Shown: one piece after another, positions 35,783 through 43,961 of the stretch
Layout of the letters: every line of letters begins with the position of its first letter
Numbering within the stretch: position 1 is the stretch's first letter
From: JAFMJV01 sp963814315
Lineage (GTDB): Bacteria > Chloroflexota > Limnocylindria > Limnocylindrales > CSP1-4
Assembly: GCA_963814315.1 (NCBI GenBank)
Contig: CAWFCG010000001.1
Location: forward strand, 372,001 to 436,000
Direction: 5' to 3'
DNA length: 64,000 nt
The notes under the pieces: model-generated
Told to the model about the DNA's origin: nothing
What the model saw: only the letters and a program-made list of their open reading frames with translations
The model's database searches: none
Translations under genes and position numbers: made by a program

Positions 35783-36670
35783 CTACCAGCCGCGGGCCGC
35801 GAGACGCTCCTCCTGCGGGACCGAAGCGACATGGATGCCACGCATCGGCTCGCCCAGGCCGCGGGAGACCTCGGCGATGATCTTGGGGTCGTCGAAGTGG
35901 GTGGTGGCCTGAACGATGGCGTTGGCGGTGGTGGCCGGGTCCTCGGACTTGAAGATACCCGAGCCGACGAAGACGCCCTCCGCACCCAGCTGCATCGCCA
36001 GGGCCGCATCCGAGGGCGTAGCGATACCGCCGGCCACGAAGTTGACCACGGGCAGGCGACCTGCCGCGGCCACATCCCTGACCAGCTCGAACGGCGCTGC
36101 CAGCTCCTTGGCGGCGGCGAAGAGCTCGTCCTCACGCATGCCGGTCAGCCGTCGGATGCCGGCGTTGACGGCACGGATGTGGCGGACGGCTTCGACGATG
36201 TCGCCGGTCCCGGCCTCACCCTTGGTGCGCATCATGGCGGCGCCCTCGCTGATGCGGCGCAGCGCCTCGCCCAGGTCGCGAGCCCCACACACGAACGGCA
36301 CCTTGAAGGCGTGCTTGTCGATGTGGTTGTCCTCGTCGGCGGGCGTCAGCACCTCCGACTCATCGATGTAGTCGACGCCCAGCGCCTCCAGCACTTGCGC
36401 TTCCACGAAGTGGCCGATGCGCGCCTTGGCCATCACCGGGATGGTGACCGCATCCATGATGCCGGCGACGAGCGCGGGGTCACTCATGCGGGCGACACCG
36501 CCGGTGGCGCGGATGTCTGCCGGGACGCGCTCCAGCGCCATGACGGCCACGGCGCCGGCCTCCTCAGCGATGCGCGCCTGGTCGGGGGTGACGACGTCCA
36601 TGATGACGCCGCCCTTGAGCATCTGGGCCAGGCCCTTCTTGGTCGCCCAAGTGGACGAATCGACGTTCAC
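35783..36670 (-). CDS. pdxS: Pyridoxal 5'-phosphate synthase subunit PdxS
   Basis: PdxS condenses ribose 5-phosphate, glyceraldehyde 3-phosphate and ammonia to PLP in a dodecameric (beta/alpha)8 complex with PdxT. KKGLAQMLKGGVIMDVVTP starts the barrel; the two catalytic lysines fall in VMAKARIGHFVEAQ and the PVVNFVAGGIATP region, and DYIDESEVLTPADE is diagnostic. Length about 295 residues from GTG 36670, which has a GAGG-type ribosome site upstream; the longer frame to 36877 is not conserved in type. Confidence 0.95.
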   Translation of the reverse strand: MNVDSSTWATKKGLAQMLKGGVIMDVVTPDQARIAEEAGAVAVMALERVPADIRATGGVARMSDPALVAGIMDAVTIPVMAKARIGHFVEAQVLEALGVDYIDESEVLTPADEDNHIDKHAFKVPFVCGARDLGEALRRISEGAAMMRTKGEAGTGDIVEAVRHIRAVNAGIRRLTGMREDELFAAAKELAAPFELVRDVAAAGRLPVVNFVAGGIATPSDAALAMQLGAEGVFVGSGIFKSEDPATTANAIVQATTHFDDPKIIAEVSRGLGEPMRGIHVASVPQEERLAARGW

Positions 36671-36966
36671 GACATGCCTCGATCGAAGTTGGGTTCTGGT
36701 GGCGCTGGCCAGCGACTCGGCAGCGGGGTCGTCGCCCGCACGGAGTCGACTGGTTGCCACGACAGTCGCTCGATTATCGCACGCGCTCCCGATGACCTGG
36801 CTCTGGGCCCCGCTCTGGCCCAGCCCTCGGCCTCGCTGGCCGGGTGACGCGGCGGGTCGTGATGATGGATGGTCCATTGGAGGGGGGTGTGGTACTGATG
36901 GTCCCGGTGTCGGGGGGCACCACAGTAGGGAGGGCCAGCACGCAGGGACCTGCTAGCGTGCCTCAC
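36671..36966. other. Divergent intergenic region between pdxS and the EAL gene
   Basis: These 296 bases should carry promoters in both directions. I see no riboswitch-like or terminator structure. Confidence 0.3.
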
Positions 36967-37776
36967 ATGCCGGAACGCCAGCGGACCAAACGTCCCCCCA
37001 TCGACCTTGCCGTGGAGCTCGAACGCGCCGTCGAGCGCAACGAGTTCGGCCTCGAGTACCAGCCCATCATCGATCTGGTCTCAGGGTCCATCGCTGCGGT
37101 CGAGGCGCTGCTGCGCTGGCGGCATCCACTGATGGGCACCATCGCGCCGGCTGACTATCTGCCGCTCGCCGAGGAGACCGGGCTCATCATCCCTATCGGT
37201 GATCGGGTCCTGGATGCGGCCACTCGTCAGCTGCGCACGTGGCACCTGGGCTTCGCGCGGATGCAATCGCTGCGGATGAACATCAACATCTCCCCGCGTC
37301 AGCTCAGCCATCCCGAGCTGCTGGGCCAGATCCAAACCGTGCTGCAGCGATCGGACCTGGATCCAGCCTCGCTGACCCTGGAGTTGGGAGCCGGTTGCAG
37401 CGGCTATCCCGACGAGATCGCCGCACTGGCCGACGTCGGAGTGGGCCTGGCGCTCGAGGACTTCGGCCAGGGCTCGGCACTCGACGACGTGCGCAGCATG
37501 CCCTTGACGATCGTGAAGCTCCACCCCAGCTTCGCCAACCTGGTCACCGGCAGTGACGACGACGTGGCCTTCGCCGAGAGCGTCCTGGCACTCTGCCGTT
37601 CGCGTGGTTTGGCCACCATCGGCAAGGGCGTAGAGACGCGCGAGCAGGCCCGGCGGTTGGCCGTGGTCGGCTGCGACATGGCACAGGGCTACCTGTACTC
37701 CAAGCCACTGGGCTCGGAAGGGATCGGCACGCTCCTGGCCCGTGGCCGCGTCACCGCCCCCAGCACCGTCCGCTAG
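36967..37776 (+). CDS. EAL-domain protein with degenerate catalytic motifs
   Basis: This 269-residue stand-alone EAL-fold protein keeps the signature Glu in EALLRWRHP and the NINIS Asn. Other metal and catalytic positions have changed: LELTE reads LELGAGC, the DDFG loop reads EDFGQGS, KIDxxF reads KLHPSF and AEGVET reads GKGVET. These losses suggest little or no c-di-GMP phosphodiesterase activity, so a c-di-GMP-binding or regulatory role is likelier. The start is ATG 36967, before RTKRPPIDLAVELERAV. Confidence 0.85.
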   Translation: MPERQRTKRPPIDLAVELERAVERNEFGLEYQPIIDLVSGSIAAVEALLRWRHPLMGTIAPADYLPLAEETGLIIPIGDRVLDAATRQLRTWHLGFARMQSLRMNINISPRQLSHPELLGQIQTVLQRSDLDPASLTLELGAGCSGYPDEIAALADVGVGLALEDFGQGSALDDVRSMPLTIVKLHPSFANLVTGSDDDVAFAESVLALCRSRGLATIGKGVETREQARRLAVVGCDMAQGYLYSKPLGSEGIGTLLARGRVTAPSTVR

Positions 37777-37906
37777 CCCTCGTTTCATCCGCTGGTTCTC
37801 CGGTCGCTGGTTGCCGGCTGTAGGTCCCGACCCCGAATCCCGCTGCTGCTCCCGGCTGCGTGTCCCGGCCGCACGGACTGACCGGCCGCCAATACTGACA
37901 TGACGA

Positions 37907-37937
37907 ACGGCCGGGAGGTCGATGCCTCTCCGGCCGT
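37907..37937. terminator. Bidirectional terminator between EAL and zinc-ribbon genes
   Basis: A long hairpin, ACGGCCGG and GAGG pairing with CCTC and CCGGCCGT with a single bulge, lies between the converging EAL (stop 37776) and zinc-ribbon (stop 37972) genes. The loop is TCGATG. A U-run is not obvious. Confidence 0.5.
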
Positions 37938-37971
37938 CTGAGCTCCGGGGTGCAACCCCCTGAAGGTGGTT

Positions 37972-38262
37972 CTAGAAGACGCCCATGGCTCCCATGGCGG
38001 CGCCGTAGAGCCCGACCGCGGCAACCAGGCCGACCAGCACGAAGGCACGTCCTCGGGACACGCTGGTGGCGTCGTTGAACGCCGCCTGATGCAGCGAGAC
38101 GTCGTACTCAGTGCCGCGATACCGCTCGGTCAACGACAACTCGCGACCGTCGGTGGGCGCCTGGACCGAAAACGCGACGGCGGTCGGGTCCCAGCGGCAC
38201 GCGGGGCAGATACCACTGTTCTGATCCAGTTCGGTCTCGCACTCTGGGCAGTAGGCGTTCAT
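37972..38262 (-). CDS. Small zinc-ribbon membrane protein
   Basis: This 96-residue protein has an N-terminal zinc ribbon (CPEC at 5-8 and CPAC at 19-22), a soluble linker and one C-terminal membrane helix (about residues 72-94) containing AFVLVGLVAAVGLYGA. This is a tail-anchored layout with the zinc ribbon in the cytoplasm. It resembles the larger zinc-ribbon membrane protein at 21258-22094 only in general design. Function unknown. Confidence 0.7.
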   Translation of the reverse strand: MNAYCPECETELDQNSGICPACRWDPTAVAFSVQAPTDGRELSLTERYRGTEYDVSLHQAAFNDATSVSRGRAFVLVGLVAAVGLYGAAMGAMGVF

Positions 38263-38501
38263 GATCCGTCCTGTTCCTTAGATGTCTTGGTGTCCTTGGT
38301 GGGTGATTTCGCTCGGATCGATGACATGCCGAACCCTATCGTCCCCGACGGTCCTGTCTCCATCACCCGGTCGTCCCACGCTTCGGGCGGAGGCGAGCCG
38401 TTGGGTGCGGTCGGGTGGACCGGCTGGGGTCTACGCCTGATGGAGCATTGGTACTGCCTGCGGGGTGTCTGCGGTAGGGCATGGTCGAGGGGTGCGTTAG
38501 G

Positions 38502-39056
38502 ATGCGCGTGCAGCGTGTGGAACACGCCCGTCCGAGGTGCACGGTGGATAGCGTCGTCCTTCTTCTGAACGCCGACTACGAGCCGCTCAACGTCTGCGAC
38601 ATCCGCAGGGCGTTCCGGCTCGTCTTCGGCGAGAAGGCAGAGGTGATCGAGTACGACCACACTGAGGTGCGGACGCCCACCACAGTCCTGCGTGCGCCCT
38701 CGGTGATCAAGCTGCAGTACCGCGTCAAACGGCCTCGCCCGCGTGTACGATTGTCGCGTCGAGAGGTCTTCGCTCGCGACGGCCACGCCTGTGTCTACTG
38801 CGGAGAACGGACCCCCAAACTGACGCTCGACCATGTCGTACCCCGCCACCGTGGCGGCGGGCACAGCTGGGACAACCTCGTGGCAGCCTGCAGCTCGTGC
38901 AATCACCGCAAAGGGGGCCGTCTGCCAGAGGAGGCCGGCATGCGCCTGCGCCAGCCACCTCATGAACCCCGCTGTGACATCTACTCGTTGTACTCGTCCT
39001 ACCTGGCCGACCCCCGCAACGAAGCCTGGCGGGATTACCTCACGCTCAACCGCTGA
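38502..39056 (+). CDS. HNH endonuclease
   Basis: This 184-residue HNH protein begins with VVLLLNADYEPLNVCDIRRA and has the HNH core CVYCGERTPKLTLDHVVPRH, then DNLVAACSSCNHRKGGR. The two CxxC pairs and the DHV motif form the zinc and metal sites. Proteins of this type are widespread in high-GC bacteria and are not obviously mobile; the role is unclear. It starts the plus-strand gene run leading to the CCA enzyme. The ATG at 38502 is my choice; a GTG or ATG slightly upstream is possible. Confidence 0.85.
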   Translation: MRVQRVEHARPRCTVDSVVLLLNADYEPLNVCDIRRAFRLVFGEKAEVIEYDHTEVRTPTTVLRAPSVIKLQYRVKRPRPRVRLSRREVFARDGHACVYCGERTPKLTLDHVVPRHRGGGHSWDNLVAACSSCNHRKGGRLPEEAGMRLRQPPHEPRCDIYSLYSSYLADPRNEAWRDYLTLNR

Positions 39057-39079
39057 GCGGCGGACCGGGAGAGCCGGGG

Positions 39080-40408
39080 ATGGTGAACGGCATGGAAGAT
39101 GGGCCGCCGTTCCCGGTCGCTGATGCGGCGATGTCGGTGCTGACCAGGCTGTGGGACGAGGGGCACGGCGCCTATCTCGTCGGTGGTGGCGTGCGAGATG
39201 CCTTGTTGGGCCTTCGTGTCAGCGACTGGGACGTCGCCACAGACGCGCGGCCGGAGCGCATCCTCCGTGTCTTCCCGGGCAGCAGCTACCAGAACCGCTT
39301 CGGCACCGTCCTCGCGCGCGAGATCGAGATCACGACCTTCCGCCGCGATCATCGCTACGCCGATCATCGCCGACCCGACAGCGTCACCTTCAGCGGTGAT
39401 GTCTTCGAGGATCTGGCGCGTCGCGATCTGACCATCAACGCCATCGCCTGGGGTCGCCGCGGGCCAGGATCCGCCGCCCGCCTGGTCGATCCGGCTGACG
39501 GTCAGGGAGACCTGGACGCCCGACTGGTCCGTGCGGTGGGCGATCCCGACCGACGCTTCGATGAAGATGCCCTGCGCCTATTGCGAGCGGTGCGCATCGC
39601 GGCGCGCCTTGACTTCGCCATCGAACCGGTCACGGAGCGGGCCATGCGCCACCACGCAGCCGACATCGCGTGGGTATCCGAGGAGCGCATCGGCAGCGAG
39701 ATCCGCCGCATGCTGGCCGCGGCGGCACCATCGCGGGCCATGCGCCTGATGTCTGAGACGGGCATCCTGGCCACGACGCTGCCGGAGCTCGCGGCGCTGC
39801 CGGAAGAGACATGGGAGCGCACCCTTGGCACCCTTGATCCAGCTGCCGAGGCTGACCCGGACAACGAGCGACTGGCGCTGGCTGCCCTCCTTGGCGAGGT
39901 TGGGCCCGATGCTGCCCGCACCATCCTGGCGCGCCTGCGGGTGGGCGGACGCGAGGCGGACGCGGTCACTTCGCTCATCGCCGCTGCGGCGGCCGGGTAC
40001 GACCCGACCTGGACCGATGCGGACGTGCGCCGCTTCATGCGCCGGCTGCCGGAGCTGCTCGACGAGGTGCTGCTCCTGCGCCGGGCTCGGGCGGCCGACG
40101 ATGGGGCGACGCAGCGAGAGGCGCAGCTGTTTGATCGCATCGCCGGCCAGCGTGCGGGCGGATCACCGTTGACGCTGGCCGATCTCGCCATCGACGGTCG
40201 CGACGTGCGCGAAACCCTGGGCGTCCCCGAAGGTCCAGCCATCGGCGAGATCCTGGATCGTCTCCTCGCCGACGTCGTGGAGGAGCCAGCCCTCAATCGA
40301 CGCGTGACGCTGCTGACACGGGCCAGCCTTGTCCTCGAAGACCTGCTGCAGGCTGGCCAAAGCGAAAGCGACACAGACGGGGGAGCCACACATCCAGCCA
40401 TCAGGTAG
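39080..40408 (+). CDS. CCA tRNA nucleotidyltransferase / poly(A) polymerase-family protein
   Basis: This 442-residue enzyme adds or repairs the CCA end of tRNA. The head domain is GAYLVGGGVRDALLGLRVSDWDVAT (shortened here to its core), with the DxD metal site in SDWDVAT. Then come RRDLTINA-type and FDEDALRLLRAVRIAARLDF segments. The ATG at 39080 follows a GGGAGAG-like ribosome site. The tRNA gene at 62262 encodes its own CCA, so a repair role is likely for that tRNA. Confidence 0.9.
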   Translation: MVNGMEDGPPFPVADAAMSVLTRLWDEGHGAYLVGGGVRDALLGLRVSDWDVATDARPERILRVFPGSSYQNRFGTVLAREIEITTFRRDHRYADHRRPDSVTFSGDVFEDLARRDLTINAIAWGRRGPGSAARLVDPADGQGDLDARLVRAVGDPDRRFDEDALRLLRAVRIAARLDFAIEPVTERAMRHHAADIAWVSEERIGSEIRRMLAAAAPSRAMRLMSETGILATTLPELAALPEETWERTLGTLDPAAEADPDNERLALAALLGEVGPDAARTILARLRVGGREADAVTSLIAAAAAGYDPTWTDADVRRFMRRLPELLDEVLLLRRARAADDGATQREAQLFDRIAGQRAGGSPLTLADLAIDGRDVRETLGVPEGPAIGEILDRLLADVVEEPALNRRVTLLTRASLVLEDLLQAGQSESDTDGGATHPAIR

Positions 40409-40418
40409 TCTCGACAGC

Positions 40419-40811
40419 ATGATCGAGCAGATCCTTGAGGCTGACCGGAACCTGCAGGTCGACCAGGTCACCAAGGCCAGGGATATCTACGGACGGGTGG
40501 TGGAGCTGGATCCCGGCAACGCCATCGCTGTCGTGGGCCTGGCGAAGTGCGCCTTGGCGGAGGGCGATGATGGGCAGGCCTATCGGCTCGCCTCGCGCGC
40601 GCTCCAGATCGATCCCGAGAATGACATGGCACGGCGGATGGAAGCACGCCTCTCGGAGGTGCTGGCCACTCGCGGTGAGCCCGTCGAGCGGCCGGCCGTG
40701 ACCGCCACGCTGAGTTCCCACCAGATGCGTCCCGTCGTGACTGAAATCGCCACCCCTACCAAGGAGTCTCCGTTGCGCAGATCCCTCTTCGACCGCCTGC
40801 TGGGCCGCTGA
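40419..40811 (+). CDS. Small TPR protein
   Basis: This 130-residue protein has about two tetratricopeptide repeats (KARDIYGRVVELDPGNAIAV and the GDDGQAYRLASRALQIDPEN region) and a short basic C-terminus. TPR folds mediate protein contacts; no enzyme motif is present. It starts 10 bases after the CCA enzyme stop and overlaps the galE start as TGATG, so it is in the same operon. Confidence 0.78.
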   Translation: MIEQILEADRNLQVDQVTKARDIYGRVVELDPGNAIAVVGLAKCALAEGDDGQAYRLASRALQIDPENDMARRMEARLSEVLATRGEPVERPAVTATLSSHQMRPVVTEIATPTKESPLRRSLFDRLLGR

Positions 40812-41782
40812 TGCGCGTCCTCGTCACCGGCGGCGCCGGCTACATCGGCTCGGTCACCGTGGAGCAGCTCATCCTGTCCGGGCACGAGGTGGTGGTCCTG
40901 GACACGCTCGTGACCGGGCATCGTGAATCGGTCGCGCCCGGTGCGGAGCTGACAGTGCACTCGGTGTCTGACAAGGCGGCCGTGGTGAGCTTGCTCAATC
41001 ATCATCACATCGACGCCGTGCTGCACTGTGCCGCCCGATCGCTGGTCGGCCAGTCGATGCAGGATCCGGGACTCTACTTCAGCGAGAACGTGGTCGGCGG
41101 CATCGCCCTGCTGGACGCGCTCCGCGAAGCGGCCGTCGACCGCATCGTCTTCAGCTGCACGGCGGCGGTCTACGGCGAGCCCGATCGTGTCCCCATCCGC
41201 GAGAACGCGCCGACTCGCCCGGTGAACCCCTACGGCGCTTCCAAGCTGGCCTTCGAGAGTGCCATGGGCTGGTATTCCGCCTACGGGCTGCGCTCGGTAT
41301 CGCTGCGCTACTTCAACGTGGCCGGAGCCAGCGAGCACTACGGCGAGCGGCATCATCCCGAGACGCACCTCGTCCCCAACATCCTGGCTGCCGCCCGGGG
41401 CGGTCCCGAGCTGACCGTCTTCGGCGATGACTATCCCACCGCTGACGGCACTGCCATCCGCGACTACATCCACGTGCTCGACCTGGCCGAGGCGCACATC
41501 GCCGCCCTGGAGCTGACTGGCCAGATGGGACCGGGCCAGGAGATCTGCAACCTCGGCTCCGGCACTGGCTTCAGCGTCAAGCAGGTGCTCCACGCTGCCA
41601 GCGCCATCGTCAGCGCCGAGATCCCGCACCACTACGGGCCGCGCCGTGCCGGCGATCCGCCCGCACTCATCGCCTCCTACGACCGGGCTGGCGAGCTGCT
41701 GGGCTGGCGACCGCAGCGTGGCTCACTGCACGAGATGATCGGTTCTGCGTGGCGCCTGCTGGAGAGCGGCCGGGCCGGCTAG
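40811..41782 (+). CDS. galE: UDP-glucose 4-epimerase
   Basis: This short-chain extended epimerase interconverts UDP-glucose and UDP-galactose. The NAD-binding motif is VTGGAGYIGSVTVEQL, the catalytic Ser region is FSCTAAVYGEP, and the Tyr-x3-Lys is NPYGASKLAFE. Later segments GDDYPTADGTAIRDYIHV and AHIAALE are typical. The length of 323 is normal. It would supply UDP-galactose or help keep UDP-sugar pools for the neighbouring glycosyltransferases. Confidence 0.93.
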   Translation: MRVLVTGGAGYIGSVTVEQLILSGHEVVVLDTLVTGHRESVAPGAELTVHSVSDKAAVVSLLNHHHIDAVLHCAARSLVGQSMQDPGLYFSENVVGGIALLDALREAAVDRIVFSCTAAVYGEPDRVPIRENAPTRPVNPYGASKLAFESAMGWYSAYGLRSVSLRYFNVAGASEHYGERHHPETHLVPNILAAARGGPELTVFGDDYPTADGTAIRDYIHVLDLAEAHIAALELTGQMGPGQEICNLGSGTGFSVKQVLHAASAIVSAEIPHHYGPRRAGDPPALIASYDRAGELLGWRPQRGSLHEMIGSAWRLLESGRAG

Positions 41783-41788
41783 CGCGAC

Positions 41789-42502
41789 ATGGCCGACCGT
41801 GTGCCCGCACCCGTCCCCGAGGATCCGCTCGACTGGGGGCCCATGCGCGCCTACCGCGGGCGCCGCACGTTCGATATCCGCGATCCACTGCTGGAGCCGC
41901 TGTGGAGCGGTACGCGTGCTCTGGCACACCTGAGCCTGCGGGCAGAGGCTGAGGCCCCGGTGACGGTGGCGCTCATCGAGGAGACGGGCGTCGACGTGAC
42001 ACCCGGTCTGCCGCTGCTGACGGCGGCCCTGGGCGATGCCTTCATGGCCGTCGATGCCATCGTGGATGGCGTCATCAGCCGCCAGGTGATGCTCGATGGG
42101 GTCGGTGCCGCGGCCATCCCCGAGGTCCACAGCCATCCCACCCAGATGTTCGTGCGCAGCAGCATCGATTTCGACGTGTCGGCGCGCAACGTCATCGACC
42201 AGCTCGAGGCGGAGGCGGACAAGATCGACGGCTTCGTGGCCGTGGACCTGCTAGCACTGGACGGTACGGACCTGCTGGACGTGCCACTGCTGGAACGCAA
42301 GCGACTGCTGGAGAGCATCATCGCGCCAGGTCCGTTGGTGCGGCTCTCGGGTCACGTGCGGCCGCCCATCGACAGTTGGATCGCCACCTGGAAGGCGATG
42401 GGGCTTCGCGGCGGCATCCTTAAGGCGGCCAACAGCCGCTACCACCCCAACGACGACACCATCGAGTGGCGCATCGTGGAGCGCCTCGCACACCGTCGAT
42501 AG
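41789..42502 (+). CDS. DNA-ligase-like adenylation-domain pseudoenzyme
   Basis: This 237-residue protein follows the order of motifs in ATP-dependent DNA ligases. EPLWSGTRAL (36-45) sits where motif I normally reads like E-x-KWDGxRAL, but the adenylated Lys is Leu38 and Asp is Ser40. AIVDGVIS (about 91-98) resembles motif III, FVAVDLLALDG (150-160) motif IIIa and RGGILKAANSRYHP (208-221) motif IV with its Lys213. With the nucleophile gone it should not form a ligase-AMP. The match is from motif order, not a database search. It lies 6 bases after galE. Confidence 0.55.
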   Translation: MADRVPAPVPEDPLDWGPMRAYRGRRTFDIRDPLLEPLWSGTRALAHLSLRAEAEAPVTVALIEETGVDVTPGLPLLTAALGDAFMAVDAIVDGVISRQVMLDGVGAAAIPEVHSHPTQMFVRSSIDFDVSARNVIDQLEAEADKIDGFVAVDLLALDGTDLLDVPLLERKRLLESIIAPGPLVRLSGHVRPPIDSWIATWKAMGLRGGILKAANSRYHPNDDTIEWRIVERLAHRR

Positions 42503-42557
42503 GGGATGCTGGTACGACCAAAGAACCGGCTCTTCGCCATTGGGCTAGTCTCAGCGC

Positions 42558-43961
42558 ATGCCTGATCGAGCCCTCCCCGAAGCGCTGGCCGCAGAGGTCG
42601 AGCGACTTGGCCCAGCCGACATCATGGTCGGCATCCCCAGCTTCAAGAACGCCGCCACCATCGGCCATGTCACGCGCGCCGCACAGGCCGGGCTGGTGCA
42701 GTACTTCCCCGACAGCAAGCCGGTCCTGGTGAATGCCGACGCCGGTTCGCCCGACGGCACCGGCCGTGTCGTGATCGAGACACAGCCGCCCGACTATGTC
42801 GAGCGCATCCTGCTGGTGCGACCTCGCAACCGGCTCCAGCGCCTGTCGCTCACCTACCCTGAGGTCGACGGTGTTGGCGGCAAGGGTGCGGCCCTGCGCA
42901 CCATCTTCCAGATCGCCGAGACGCTCAAGGTGGAAGCGCTGGTGGTCGTCGACTCCGACCTGCGCTCCATCGTGCCCGAATGGATCGAACTGCTGGCCGG
43001 ACCCATCCTCAAGGGTGGCTTCGACTACGTCACGCCGCTCTACCAGCGCTACAAGTACGACGGCACCATCACCAACACGGTCACCTATCCCATCACCCGC
43101 GCCCTGTACGGACTGCGCATCCGCCAGCCCATCGGCGGCGACTTCGGCATCAGCGGCGACCTGGTCAAGCACTATCTCGACCAGAACGATTGGACCTCGG
43201 ACATCTCCAAGTTCGGGATCGACATCTGGATGACGACCAAGGCCATCACCGGTGGCTTCGCAGTCAGCCAGACGCGTCTGGGCGCCAAGATCCACGATCC
43301 CAAGGACCCCGGCGCGGATCTGGGCCCCATGTTCAGCCAGGTCGTCGCCACCATGCTGCGCCTGACCGTGCAGCATGCCGAGAGCTGGCTTGATGTGCGC
43401 GGCTCGCACGCCGTGCCGACCTACGGCTTCGAGCGCTACGCCGACCCACCTCCGCTGGAGGTGGATGTGACACGCCTGCTGGGGGCCTTCGCCCGGGGAC
43501 GAGTGACGGTTGGCGAGGCTTGGCAGAAGTTGGTGTCGCCGGCGCGCATGGAGGCACTGGACCTGCTCGCCACCGAAGCTGCCGAGGTGCTCGATGAGAT
43601 CACCCGTGCCGACACGCCCACGTCCGCGGACGACGCCGAGTTCCACCTCAGCGATGACCTGTGGGCACGCATCATCTACGACCTGGCGCTGGCGGCTCGC
43701 GGCGACAGCATGGACATGGATCACATGATCGCAGCGCTGGTGCCCATCTACTTCGCGCGCGTCGCCAGTCTCGTCATCGAGGCTCGCGACATGACCACGC
43801 AACAGGCCGAGTCGCTGGTCGAACGACAGGCCAAGGCCTACGAACAGGCCAAGGCCGGCTTCGTGGAGCGCTGGCGGGCCGGTGAGGGCCTAAGTGGGCA
43901 CAAGCCGAAGCGAGCGGGGTCCAAGGCCCCCAAGCCCGCCAGCAAGGGGAAGAAGGCATGA
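42558..43961 (+). CDS. GT2-like glycosyltransferase, cell wall/polysaccharide type
   Basis: This 467-residue protein has a GT-A domain: IMVGIPSFKNAATIGHVT at the start, VLVNADAGSPDGTG, and the metal-binding DSD in ALVVVDSDLRSIVP. The middle includes PIGGDFGISGDLVKHYL and IDIWMTTKAI. The C-terminal 130 residues are helical and Lys/Ala-rich at the end. It resembles the mannosylglycerate synthase/GpgS neighbourhood of GT-A enzymes. It is 4 bases from the USP-GpgS gene by overlap, so the two probably act in one glycan pathway. The acceptor is unknown. Confidence 0.78.
   Translation: MPDRALPEALAAEVERLGPADIMVGIPSFKNAATIGHVTRAAQAGLVQYFPDSKPVLVNADAGSPDGTGRVVIETQPPDYVERILLVRPRNRLQRLSLTYPEVDGVGGKGAALRTIFQIAETLKVEALVVVDSDLRSIVPEWIELLAGPILKGGFDYVTPLYQRYKYDGTITNTVTYPITRALYGLRIRQPIGGDFGISGDLVKHYLDQNDWTSDISKFGIDIWMTTKAITGGFAVSQTRLGAKIHDPKDPGADLGPMFSQVVATMLRLTVQHAESWLDVRGSHAVPTYGFERYADPPPLEVDVTRLLGAFARGRVTVGEAWQKLVSPARMEALDLLATEAAEVLDEITRADTPTSADDAEFHLSDDLWARIIYDLALAARGDSMDMDHMIAALVPIYFARVASLVIEARDMTTQQAESLVERQAKAYEQAKAGFVERWRAGEGLSGHKPKRAGSKAPKPASKGKKA

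Noticed and set aside
35009..36847. Long plus-strand frame opposite pdxT and pdxS
   Set aside because: Pdx genes are certain on the other strand; this frame is a shadow.
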